9,774 bases of DNA from Chitinophagales bacterium (GCA_020631035.1 JAHDIA010000188.1:1-9774); one strand, 5' to 3'; shown: positions 1 to 6,360, counted from the stretch's first letter. Made by a program: numbers and translations. Notes: generated by a model not told the origin, from the letters alone.

Positions 1-133
1 AAATAATTGAAAACTCAAAATTATGAGTCCCCTAATCTTCAATTTTAAATCTTTAATCTCATTTTTTAATTAAAAATGCTTAAAAGTTCATTCATTCAAA
101 GCTTTGTGGGGACTTTGTACGTAGTATAGAGGG

Positions 134-169
134 AAAGAACCACAAATAAGCGTATTTTTGTGGCTCTTT
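134..169. terminator. Stem-loop ahead of the DUF4159 gene; possible terminator of an upstream gene
   Basis: The arms at 134-146 (AAAGAACCACAAA) and 157-169 (TTTGTGGCTCTTT) are complementary over 13 positions with one A/C mismatch and a 10-nt loop. A T6 run follows about 10 nt later (178-183). This suits a terminator for a gene left of the window. However, the 3' side also holds TATTTTTG at 153-160, which fits the Bacteroidota -7 box TAnnTTTG and could start the transcript of the next gene; no TTG is present 19-21 nt upstream of it. The rest of 1-200 shows no credible gene, only AT-rich sequence with a short ACTCA/TGAGT inverted repeat near 14-29. Which of the two roles applies cannot be settled from sequence. 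Confidence 0.42.
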
Positions 170-200
170 GAGCATTATTTTTTGCAAAATTGAAGACTTC

Positions 201-863
201 ATGAAAAAATTATTCCTTTTACTAGGGCTGATCGCCACCTTTTGCGCCTTTGCACCTTCACCTGACCAAAATGTCAAATTTGGTTTGTTAAAATACAGTG
301 GGGGAGGAGACTGGTACTCCAATCGGGAGACATCACTGCCCAATCTCATCAACTTCTGCAACCAAGAATTGGGAATGAACATTGACGCAACTCAAGTAAT
401 TGTAGAAGTGGGCAGTATTGATTTGTTCAACATTCCATTTGTACATATGACAGGGCACGGAAATGTGATTTTCTCAGATGAAGAGGCAAAAAATATGCGC
501 AAATACCTCGAAGCAGGTGGCTTTTTACACATAGATGATAATTATGGAATGGACAAGTTTGTTAGAACAGCGATGAAACAAGTCTTTCCTAGCAAAGAGT
601 TTGTCGAATTGCCTTTTTCACATCCCATTTACCACCAAAAATTTAAGTTTTCCAATGGTTTGCCCAAGGTACACGAACACGATGGCAAACCCGCCCAAGG
701 CTTTGGCATTTTTGTAGAGGACCGCTTGGTCTGTTTCTATACTTCTGAATCTGATTTGGGAGATGGTTGGGAAGATGCCGAAGTACACAACGATCCTGAA
801 CCTGTACGCCGCAAAGCCCTACAAATGGGAGCCAATATTGTACAGTTTGCCTTTACTCAGTAA
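201..863 (+). CDS. Secreted DUF4159 domain-containing protein
   Basis: This 220-residue protein begins with a typical Sec signal peptide: MKK, a hydrophobic run LFLLLGLIATFCAFA, and probable cleavage after residue 17, so it should act in the periplasm or outside the cell. An in-frame ATG at 168 exists, but starting there would put 11 polar residues before the signal peptide, so 201 is preferred. The mature part matches DUF4159 as I know the family: an early KYSGGGDWYSN segment, a central HMTGHGN followed by FSDEEAKNMRKYLEAGGFLHIDDNYG, and a late GWEDAEVHND region. The family has an amidotransferase-like (flavodoxin-like) look, but no catalytic Cys-His-Glu triad is evident and its biochemical role is not established. 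It is probably monocistronic, since a terminator-like hairpin follows. Confidence 0.88.
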   Translation: MKKLFLLLGLIATFCAFAPSPDQNVKFGLLKYSGGGDWYSNRETSLPNLINFCNQELGMNIDATQVIVEVGSIDLFNIPFVHMTGHGNVIFSDEEAKNMRKYLEAGGFLHIDDNYGMDKFVRTAMKQVFPSKEFVELPFSHPIYHQKFKFSNGLPKVHEHDGKPAQGFGIFVEDRLVCFYTSESDLGDGWEDAEVHNDPEPVRRKALQMGANIVQFAFTQ

Positions 864-877
864 AATTATATTCAATG

Positions 878-902
878 AAAGGTGCAGTTGGACACCTTTT
901 TG
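878..902 (+). terminator. Small intrinsic terminator after the DUF4159 gene
   Basis: AAAGGTG (878-884) pairs with CACCTTT (893-899) around an 8-nt loop, and the 3' arm runs into T5 (897-901). It lies 15 nt past the DUF4159 stop codon and 14 nt before the next start codon. The stem is short, so read-through into the next gene is possible. TATATTTA at 903-910 resembles a -7 box with its last base wrong and is not called as a promoter. Confidence 0.55.
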
Positions 903-915
903 TATATTTAAAAAG

Positions 916-1821
916 ATGAAAAATATTTATGCATTTGTAATAGTAGGCATTTGCTGCTGTTTTTGGGCTTGTAACAATACGACTTCTGATGGTGGTACAA
1001 GTGGAAATGCCACCAAGTCTCAACAAACTACAACAGACAATGGACAGTTGACCAAATTGAGCAAGGCGGAAGTGCTTCAAAAAGGCAAAGAAGGAACACT
1101 CAGTATCCTTAGAGCAAAATTCAAAAACCAGTCTGGACAGCCAATGACCCAAGACGAAAGAAAACTGTTCAACAAAGGCGAATTTGGTAAAGATTATTAT
1201 GTTGATGGACAGGGGAAGGTCAAAGAGGTGAGAGTGCGTCCTGCTACCATCGAAGACAAATTTTTGGAGGTTCGCTTACGAGAATTGTCTAGCAAAGGCT
1301 GGAAAAAATACCCAATCATCGACATTGATTGCAATGATTTGGACCGTATAATCGCAGAAGCGGGCAAGCTCGACCAAGAACGCAACAACTATGACCGCCG
1401 AAAAGCCATAGATTCTACCAATCAAGTTACCATTATTTCCATTCAAGTTACCATTATTTCCATCATCGAAAAATGTGGAGGCTTTCCCAGTAAATCACAA
1501 CTGAGCATTCCCCGTTTGAATACCATTTGGCTTTTGTTCCAACATGCCGACCCAAGTGTAAGAGTGTATTACTATGACGCTATGCTGGAAGCGGCAAAAA
1601 AAGGCGATTTGGATATGAGCAAAATTGCTTTGATGCAAGACCGCATTATGGTCGGACAGCAAGCCAAGCAAATATTTGGTTCGCAAACAGCCAGTGGCGA
1701 TTTGTATCCACTCGAAGATCCACACAATGTCAACAAAAGACGCAAAGAATACGGAATGGAACCCATCGAAGAATTTGTCAAAAAATTGGGCATAGATTTT
1801 AAGCCCGAAAATTATTTATGA
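916..1821 (+). CDS. DUF6624 domain lipoprotein
   Basis: The 301-residue product starts with a lipoprotein signal peptide: MKNIYAFVIV, a Cys-rich hydrophobic stretch and a lipobox FWAC with the lipidated Cys at residue 19. Upstream in-frame ATGs (from 763) would lie inside the preceding gene and bury this signal, so 916 is the chosen start. A Ser/Thr/Gln-rich linker (20-48) follows. The C-terminal part (about 145-290) has the DUF6624 pattern: LDQERNNYDRR, then CGGFPS, an IWLLFQHADPSVR segment, ALMQDRIMVGQQAKQIFGSQ, and NVNKRRKEYGMEPIEEF. The function of this family is unknown. Residues 170-183 hold a perfect heptapeptide duplication, QVTIISI twice. The stop overlaps the next start as ATGA, which implies translational coupling to the acetyltransferase. 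The location should be the inner or outer membrane, facing the periplasm or outside. Confidence 0.85.
   Translation: MKNIYAFVIVGICCCFWACNNTTSDGGTSGNATKSQQTTTDNGQLTKLSKAEVLQKGKEGTLSILRAKFKNQSGQPMTQDERKLFNKGEFGKDYYVDGQGKVKEVRVRPATIEDKFLEVRLRELSSKGWKKYPIIDIDCNDLDRIIAEAGKLDQERNNYDRRKAIDSTNQVTIISIQVTIISIIEKCGGFPSKSQLSIPRLNTIWLLFQHADPSVRVYYYDAMLEAAKKGDLDMSKIALMQDRIMVGQQAKQIFGSQTASGDLYPLEDPHNVNKRRKEYGMEPIEEFVKKLGIDFKPENYL
1423..1464 (+). repeat. Two-copy 21-bp in-frame tandem repeat inside the DUF6624 gene
   Basis: Units 1423-1443 and 1444-1464 are identical except for the last base (ATT versus ATC), and each encodes QVTIISI. The two copies sit where the family normally runs straight from the Asp-Gln/Asn helix into the GGFP loop, so one copy looks like a recent slippage duplication that adds two helical turns without shifting the frame. 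Confidence 0.95.
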
Positions 1822-2333
1822 TTCCCAAAGATTATTTACTCCAAACCGAACGCCTCTACCTTATACAATACAAAGCCCAAGACCTAGAGCAGTTGTACCA
1901 GCTCTTATCTGAGCCTACAACGATGCAGTTTTGGGAAAAGCCTTACGATAGGGCAGGGGCAGAAAATTGGCTCAATCGTCAATTGACAAGTTATAGCGAG
2001 AAAGGCTATGGTCGCTACGCCCTCATCGAAAAATCTACAGGACAAATGGTCGGCGATGCAGGTTTGATGTATTCAGAGGTCAACGAACAAATGGAAAATG
2101 ATTTGGGCTACATCATCCACCATACCCACTGGCGCAAAGGCTTTGGATATGAAGCAGCTAAGGGAATCCTAGAATATGCCACCAACACACTGGCACTCCA
2201 ACGTATTGTTGCCAATATGCCCCACGATCATACTGCCTCCGAAAAAGTTGCCATAAAATTGGGAATGACAAAAGAGTGTAGCTTTTACAACAAGCGCAAT
2301 CGAAATATTTTGACGAATCTTTATGTAAGTTGA
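1818..2333 (+). CDS. GNAT-family N-acetyltransferase (RimJ/RimL type)
   Basis: This 171-residue protein has the layout of the Acetyltransf_3 branch of GNAT enzymes: LQTERLYLIQY at the N terminus, an acidic LGYIIHHTHWRKG strand-helix junction, and the acetyl-CoA pyrophosphate-binding loop RKGFGYEAA (106-114, pattern RxxGxG/A). It ends with the family-typical TASEKVAIKLGM helix (139-150). It should transfer an acetyl group from acetyl-CoA to an amine in the cytoplasm; whether the target is a protein N terminus or a small molecule cannot be told. The ATG overlaps the stop of the lipoprotein gene (ATGA, 1818-1821), so the two are probably co-translated. That pairing of an exported lipoprotein with a cytosolic acetyltransferase does not by itself suggest a shared pathway. 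Confidence 0.88.
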   Translation: MIPKDYLLQTERLYLIQYKAQDLEQLYQLLSEPTTMQFWEKPYDRAGAENWLNRQLTSYSEKGYGRYALIEKSTGQMVGDAGLMYSEVNEQMENDLGYIIHHTHWRKGFGYEAAKGILEYATNTLALQRIVANMPHDHTASEKVAIKLGMTKECSFYNKRNRNILTNLYVS

Positions 2334-2383
2334 AACAACCAAACACCAAACATTCACGTCCTAATGAAGTAAAGTGAATTTTG

Positions 2384-2391
2384 TACCTTTG
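2384..2391 (+). promoter_or_regulatory. Candidate -7 box (TACCTTTG) for the lipocalin-like lipoprotein gene
   Basis: TACCTTTG matches the Bacteroidota -7 consensus TAnnTTTG and lies about 50 nt after the preceding stop codon. No TTG is found at the expected -33 position, so support rests on the -7 box and context. Transcription from here would give a leader of about 100 nt that contains the stem-loop at 2434-2472. Confidence 0.45.
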
Positions 2392-2433
2392 TGTCTTCAA
2401 AAATTTCCAAAGAACAATAAAACAAATACTAGT

Positions 2434-2472
2434 GGAATGAGGATGGATTATTAATTTGTGTTTTCTCATTCC
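2434..2472 (+). other. Stem-loop in the leader of the lipoprotein gene
   Basis: GGAATGAG (2434-2441) pairs perfectly with CTCATTCC (2465-2472) across a 23-nt AT-rich loop, 25 nt before the start codon at 2498. It could protect the 5' end of the mRNA or influence translation. No T-run follows, so it does not look like a terminator. Confidence 0.4.
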
Positions 2473-2497
2473 TCAATAAATTAAACTTTTACATACT

Positions 2498-3085
2498 ATG
2501 AAAAAATGGATGATAGCCGCTCTATTTGTGAGCGTTTTTGCTGTGACCTCTTGTGGCGACGATGACGAAGATGAAATGGATGATATGATGACTACTCCAA
2601 CCGCCACTGAATTATTGACCAATGCCAATGGTTGGACTTTGAGCAGTATCTCTAGTACATTGGACCAAGCAGCTTCGGATAATGAAAACAATAGTGGTAT
2701 TGATGCCATTGTATTGACGGCCGCTATTGCAGGACTCAATACGCTCGATGCCAATTACGAAAACATTGGCAACTGTCAGTCTGATGATGTCTATACCTTT
2801 ACAGACACCAACAACATTGGTTGGGACAATGCTGACACACCTTGTTTGGGTGCTAGTGATCTGACCAATAGAGACCTTGGATTACAAAACAATGGTACTT
2901 GGGCTTTGTCTGCTGATGAGCAAACCCTAACCACCACCGTAGCTGGACAAATCCATACTTATACTGTCAATACTTTGACAGCGACCAATCTGTCAATTAC
3001 CGAAACCCAAGCAGTTCAACAATTGGAGAACATTGGAATCAGTGGTGTAGAAGCATCTTATACCTTGAACTTTACTGCCAACTAA
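2498..3085 (+). CDS. Lipocalin-like lipoprotein, probably surface-exposed
   Basis: The 195-residue product starts MKKWMIAALFVSVFAVTSC, a clear lipoprotein signal peptide with lipobox VTSC (Cys19). Directly after the Cys comes GDDDEDEMDD; in Bacteroidota an acidic stretch at this place acts as a lipoprotein export signal to the cell surface, so surface display is inferred. The rest (about 36-195) reads as a beta-rich lipocalin-like domain: an early GWTLSSI strand, a Cys-containing NIGNCQSDDVYTFTDTN segment, NNGTWALSADEQTLTT, and the strand-like tail ISGVEASYTLNFTAN. Cys93 and Cys116 could form a disulfide. The ligand is unknown. The gene has its own candidate promoter and a strong terminator, so it is probably expressed alone. 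Confidence 0.8.
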   Translation: MKKWMIAALFVSVFAVTSCGDDDEDEMDDMMTTPTATELLTNANGWTLSSISSTLDQAASDNENNSGIDAIVLTAAIAGLNTLDANYENIGNCQSDDVYTFTDTNNIGWDNADTPCLGASDLTNRDLGLQNNGTWALSADEQTLTTTVAGQIHTYTVNTLTATNLSITETQAVQQLENIGISGVEASYTLNFTAN

Positions 3086-3114
3086 AATAAAAAGAACGAA
3101 AAGATGAAAATCAC

Positions 3115-3148
3115 AAAAGCGCAGCTCGATTGATCGAGCTGCGCTTTT
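3115..3148. terminator. Strong bidirectional intrinsic terminator
   Basis: A perfect 15-bp stem (3115-3129 against 3134-3148) with a TTGA loop has a GC-rich centre (GCGCAGCTCGA) flanked by A4 on the left and T4 on the right, with a further T6 run just downstream (3152-3157). It therefore offers a U-tract on both strands and serves both the lipoprotein gene from the left and the convergent minus-strand decarboxylase gene, whose stop is at 3212. Confidence 0.93.
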
Positions 3149-3211
3149 ATGTTTTTTGGGCGAAAACACTCCGCCAATTCATCATTTATAACTCACAATT
3201 CATAATTTTTT

Positions 3212-4342
3212 TCAAGACAAGCGTCCCTTATAATCCTCATACCCAAATTCCCGCAACAACTCAAATTTACCCTCCTTTCGCCAAATCCCAATCGAAGGCA
3301 AATTGATGCCATTAAAGGTATTGTTCTTCACCATTGTATAATGCATCATATCCTCAAAAATGAGCTGATCTCCAATTTTAGGGGCTGTATCAAAAGCATA
3401 ATCTCCCACATAATCACCAGCCAAACACGTCATCCCACCCAAGCGATATTTTGTATCTTCATCCTTAGCCATTTTTGCTCCACGAACTGTCGGAGTATAA
3501 GGCATCTCAATACAATCGGGCATATGATTCGCAACAGAGGCATCCAATATAACTGCATAAATGCCGCCACTGTCAAATACATCTACTACCGTTGCCAACA
3601 AAAAACCTGTTTGCCAAGCCACTGCACTTCCTGGTTCCAAAATGAGCTGTAGCTTGTACTTTTGTTTAAATGCCTTGAGCAGTTCAATCAAATGTTCCAC
3701 ATCATAGCCCTTACGAGTCATCAAATGCCCACCACCCAAATTGAACCATTGAGCTTGATGCAGCAAGTCGGCATAATTTTCTTCAATTGCTTGGAGGGTA
3801 CGTTCCAACACATAACTATCGTTTTCACACAAGGCATGAAAATGCAAACCCGTAATACCATCTGGCAATTGATTGCCCAAATCCTTCGCACGAATGCCCA
3901 AACGAGAGCCCGCCACACAAGGATTGTATAAATCAATTTCTACCTCCGAATATTCGGGATTGATGCGCAATGCCGCTTTGACATCCTTAGGCAATCTATC
4001 TTTAAATCGTTTCCATTGGTTCAAAGAATTAAAGGTGATGTGGCTGGCATAAGTACACATTTGTTCCCATTCAGATTCCAAATAAGCAGGGCAACACAAA
4101 TGCGCCTTGCTTCCCATTTCTTCTACACACAAACGAGCCTCATTTAATGAACTCGCCGTTGCACCTGACAAATATTTTTTGACAATGTCAAACGTGCCAA
4201 ACATTGCAAAGCCTTTGAGTGCCAACAAAATGTCAACCCCTGCTTCGTCTTGCACCCTTTGCATTAATCTTAAATTGTCAATCAAAGCTTGCTCTTCTAA
4301 GACATAAGCAGGACTGGGAATATCTGTAAAATTGATAGACAT
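3212..4342 (-). CDS. nspC: Carboxynorspermidine/carboxyspermidine decarboxylase
   Basis: This 376-residue enzyme is a fold-III PLP-dependent decarboxylase that removes CO2 from carboxy(nor)spermidine, the final step of the aspartate-semialdehyde-based polyamine route, in the cytoplasm. The start IPSPAYVLEE and LLALKGFAMF, with the PLP Schiff-base Lys43, are hallmarks of the family. Further signs are ATASSLNEA (61-69), the cofactor-phosphate-binding NLGGGH (201-206), LEPGSAVAWQTG (235-246), and the late active-site Cys306 and Asp310 in GGMTCLAGDYVGDYAF. Length is normal and no key residue appears lost. The partner dehydrogenase is encoded upstream on the same strand (6620-7828), but a four-gene cassette lies between them. 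Whether the main product is spermidine or norspermidine is not visible from sequence; spermidine is usual in Bacteroidota. The gene ends into the shared two-way terminator. Confidence 0.95.
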   Translation of the reverse strand: MSINFTDIPSPAYVLEEQALIDNLRLMQRVQDEAGVDILLALKGFAMFGTFDIVKKYLSGATASSLNEARLCVEEMGSKAHLCCPAYLESEWEQMCTYASHITFNSLNQWKRFKDRLPKDVKAALRINPEYSEVEIDLYNPCVAGSRLGIRAKDLGNQLPDGITGLHFHALCENDSYVLERTLQAIEENYADLLHQAQWFNLGGGHLMTRKGYDVEHLIELLKAFKQKYKLQLILEPGSAVAWQTGFLLATVVDVFDSGGIYAVILDASVANHMPDCIEMPYTPTVRGAKMAKDEDTKYRLGGMTCLAGDYVGDYAFDTAPKIGDQLIFEDMMHYTMVKNNTFNGINLPSIGIWRKEGKFELLREFGYEDYKGRLS

Positions 4343-4365
4343 AGAATGATTTTTTTTATGAATAG

Positions 4366-4480
4366 GACGGAATGTTGAGGGCTTCGGACGAAAGGGTGGC
4401 CCCGCTATCCGCCATACATGGTATGTGCGTCAATCGGGCGTAGTTTCGCTTCTGTTGGTCCTTCGTCGGTTCTGTTAAAA
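4366..4480. repeat. GC-rich intergenic island, REP-like or dispersed-repeat candidate
   Basis: Within the 149-bp gap between the short-chain dehydrogenase and the decarboxylase, this stretch is visibly more GC-rich than its surroundings and contains inverted-repeat material: CATAC/GTATG around ATG (4413-4425), and CGGACGAAAGG near the left end against CCTTCGTCGG near the right end, which is nearly its complement. No ORF of note runs through it. The composition and internal symmetry resemble intergenic repeats seen in many copies in Bacteroidota genomes, but copy number cannot be seen here. On the minus strand it would lie in the leader of the decarboxylase gene. Confidence 0.4.
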
Positions 4481-4491
4481 GTTGATTATTG

Positions 4492-5094
4492 TTAACTATA
4501 AATTTTAATGATTTGACCATTGTCTTTTCCCTCTACACTTCTTACATAGCCATGAATCATTTTGCTCATAGGAATAGGAATGTGTCCAGGAAAATAACTT
4601 TGATATTTTTGATAGGCATTTTCTACCACTCCTGTAGAAACAGCATTGATTCTTTTTCCTGCTGGAATTTCAAGGGCTAGTGCTTGAACAAAACTATGTA
4701 TGCCTCCATTAACCATTGCCGCACTACTTGTTTTTACAACTGGATCATCTGCTAGAATACCTGTGGTTAAAGTGATAGAACCTCCTTCATTTAAATGATT
4801 CAAACCAAGCCGTGTTAAATTGACTTGTCCCATTAGTTTGCTTTTGATTCCAATATAAAAATCTTCTTCTGATAATTCGTTAAAATAGCCCCACTTCGCT
4901 TCTCCTGCTGCACAAATGATGGCATCCACCTTGCCTACTTTTTCAAAAAGTTGCGCTATAGAAGATGCTTCCTCTATGTTAACTTTATTTTCTTTATCGT
5001 TTCTACTAGCACAAATGACTTCATGGTTTTTTGAAAAGTGTTGCACCAAATATTTTCCAATGGTGCCAGAGGCACCCAAAATTAATATTTTCAT
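4492..5094 (-). CDS. Atypical short-chain dehydrogenase/reductase-like protein
   Basis: The 200-residue protein begins MKILILGASGTIGKYLVQHF, a Rossmann dinucleotide-binding loop of the GxxGxxG form (Gly7, Gly10, Gly13). CAAG (61-64) replaces the usual NNAG motif, and SITLTTG (106-112) sits where the catalytic Ser strand is expected. The canonical YxxxK pair is absent: the corresponding segment reads SAAMVNGGIHSF (124-135), with Ala and Asn in the Tyr and Lys places. It is also shorter than classical 250-residue members. The fold and NAD(P) binding are well supported, whereas reductase activity by the usual mechanism is not. It is the last gene of the ArsR-led cassette, with 3 nt between the cyclase stop and its ATG, so the two should be co-expressed and may act in sequence. 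Confidence 0.85.
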   Translation of the reverse strand: MKILILGASGTIGKYLVQHFSKNHEVICASRNDKENKVNIEEASSIAQLFEKVGKVDAIICAAGEAKWGYFNELSEEDFYIGIKSKLMGQVNLTRLGLNHLNEGGSITLTTGILADDPVVKTSSAAMVNGGIHSFVQALALEIPAGKRINAVSTGVVENAYQKYQSYFPGHIPIPMSKMIHGYVRSVEGKDNGQIIKIYS

Positions 5095-5097
5095 TTT

Positions 5098-5775
5098 TTA
5101 TGTTTTAAGTGAAGCAAATGCTCTTACTGGAAACGTCCCAAAAGCTTCTACTTTGGGAGGAACAGCAGAGAAGGTGAATTCCTTGTCTATTAATAAATGA
5201 AGATTGGTAAGGTGTTCAACAATCAATATATTGTGTTTGAGCAAAACACTATGAACAGGTCTGCTATTCTTATTGGTGTTGTCAATATTGTGAGAATCTA
5301 TACCAACCAAAGCAACTTCTTGTTTTTTTAAATAAACAGCAGCCTCTTCAGATACATAAGGATGATTTTCAAAATAAGCATCGCTTTGCCAATGTTTGGA
5401 CCAGCCTGTATGAATTAAGACAGCTTTGTGTTTCAATTTTATACCTTCAAACAATTGCTTTGTTACTTCTAGACCTTTTTCAAAAGGAGCATAAATAATG
5501 ACTCCTTCCAAATTGGCTACTTGCTCTATGGACAAGTCTGATAAATCGTTTCCATCTTCATATCTATGAAACGGACAATCTATATAAGTTCCTGTATTGC
5601 CGACCATTTCTATTTTTCCTATTTGAAATGTAGTACCCTTTTCATAATAGGATGCACTAGCTTCCCTAGAAAGAAAATCACAAATCAAAGGAGCAGGCAG
5701 GCCTTTGTAGGTTATTTCTCCATGTTTAATGGTATGACTTAAATCAATATACTTTTTGTTCAACTTTTTGCTCAT
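5098..5775 (-). CDS. Cyclase-family (kynurenine formamidase-like) metal hydrolase
   Basis: This 225-residue protein belongs to the cyclase superfamily (PF04199), which includes kynurenine formamidase and isatin hydrolase. Supporting segments are YIDLSHTI at the N terminus, GNTGTYIDCPFHRYEDG (59-75), LIHTGW (120-125), VGIDSHNID (157-165), RPVHSVLL (172-179), IVEHLTNL (185-192) and the conserved tail PVRAFA. In the canonical metal motif HxGTHxDxPxH, the first and second His are Asn60 and Tyr64 here, while Asp66 and His70 remain. I recall this NTGTYxDxPFH form as a subgroup of the family, so it is probably a real variant and not decay. The 5' end overlaps the membrane-protein gene by 32 bp. The substrate is unknown; hydrolysis of a cyclic or amide compound is the family expectation. 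Confidence 0.87.
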   Translation of the reverse strand: MSKKLNKKYIDLSHTIKHGEITYKGLPAPLICDFLSREASASYYEKGTTFQIGKIEMVGNTGTYIDCPFHRYEDGNDLSDLSIEQVANLEGVIIYAPFEKGLEVTKQLFEGIKLKHKAVLIHTGWSKHWQSDAYFENHPYVSEEAAVYLKKQEVALVGIDSHNIDNTNKNSRPVHSVLLKHNILIVEHLTNLHLLIDKEFTFSAVPPKVEAFGTFPVRAFASLKT

Positions 5776-6010
5776 TGTTCTTGATTTTACTGATGTAATA
5801 CATGCCTATAAATACCCAAATAATGTTTACTACAGCAGAAGGATATGCCCCAAAATAGATGGTATTAATTATGAGGAATAAACTTCCTACCACATTGAGA
5901 AATTGATAAATAAAAGATTGTGCGTTTAAATGGTTTTTGCTATTCAAATAATAGGCTGCAATTAGCAATATGGAGCCTAACCAGCCAATTATATTTACAA
6001 ATAGTAACAT
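5744..6010 (-). CDS. Small three-helix membrane protein (CBU_0592-like)
   Basis: The 88-residue product is almost wholly hydrophobic, with three predicted membrane segments at about 3-22, 34-52 and 56-74, and a charged C-terminal tail KIKNNEQKVEQKVY. The pattern IGWLGSILLIAAYYLNS followed by FLNVVGSLFLIINTIYFGAYPSAVVNIIW fits the CBU_0592-type domain, whose function is not established. The gene is preceded by a second copy of the ArsR operator candidate and overlaps the cyclase start by 32 bp in another frame, which argues for tight translational linkage. It could be a transporter subunit or membrane partner of the two enzymes, but that is only inference from the operon. Confidence 0.75.
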   Translation of the reverse strand: MLLFVNIIGWLGSILLIAAYYLNSKNHLNAQSFIYQFLNVVGSLFLIINTIYFGAYPSAVVNIIWVFIGMYYISKIKNNEQKVEQKVY

Positions 6011-6016
6011 ACGTCT

Positions 6017-6040
6017 ATATTTACAGAATTGTCAAAATGA
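6017..6040. promoter_or_regulatory. Second operator candidate, in front of the membrane-protein gene
   Basis: These 24 bases match the site at 6372-6395 in 20 positions, including an unbroken 15-bp core AGAATTGTCAAAATG (6025-6039). Symmetry is weaker here (7 of 12 pairs). On the minus strand it carries the same TTTTGACA that forms the -33 box of the regulator promoter, but no matching -7 box follows at the right distance; TATGTTAC at 6011-6004 is the nearest. It may be a second binding site for cooperative repression, a weak internal promoter, or both. Confidence 0.6.
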
Positions 6041-6053
6041 ATTGCTAGAAAAA

Positions 6054-6356
6054 TTATAAAGTTTTACTCAATACTTGTATGTATTCTTTGATGTTCTTTT
6101 CGTTTCGTTTGTAGTAGGTCCATTTGCCATGTCTGGTAGCAATTACAAGCCCTGCTTTTTGCATCTGGGATAGATATTGTGATACAGTGGATTGTGAAAT
6201 CCCAGCTTTTTCTCCTATGTATTGTACACAAACACCATCATTAAAATGTCCCAATTCTTTATGCGGAGGAAAATGATCTTCTGGAGATTTTAACCAATTT
6301 AATATCTCTACTCTTAAGCTATTTGATAAGATTTTATTGATTTCGATTATATCCAT
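6054..6356 (-). CDS. ArsR-type winged-helix transcriptional regulator
   Basis: This 100-residue protein is a winged helix-turn-helix regulator of the ArsR/SmtB type: LSNSLRVEILNWL (10-22), recognition region IGEKAGISQSTVSQYLSQM (47-65), and wing GLVIATRHGKWTYYKRN (69-85). The metal-binding ELCVCDL motif of ArsR/SmtB metal sensors is absent. The only Cys is Cys43, in GVCVQYIGEK just before the DNA-binding helices, so a redox or electrophile signal is possible but unproven. It heads the cassette. The start at 6356 is supported by a consensus promoter ending only 4 nt before the ATG. The two near-identical palindromic sites in front of this gene and the next one suggest autoregulation and control of the enzyme genes. 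Confidence 0.9.
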   Translation of the reverse strand: MDIIEINKILSNSLRVEILNWLKSPEDHFPPHKELGHFNDGVCVQYIGEKAGISQSTVSQYLSQMQKAGLVIATRHGKWTYYKRNEKNIKEYIQVLSKTL

Positions 6357-6360
6357 ATTA

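Noticed and set aside
92..382. 96-codon minus-strand frame across the DUF4159 start
   Set aside because: It lies opposite a well-supported gene with a signal peptide and shows no family resemblance.
763..915. N-terminal extension of the DUF6624 protein from ATG 763
   Set aside because: It would overlap the DUF4159 gene by 101 bp, cross a terminator hairpin and bury the lipoprotein signal peptide that begins at 916.
3341..3931. Plus-strand frames of 89-103 codons opposite the decarboxylase
   Set aside because: These are shadow frames of a gene with complete family motifs on the other strand.
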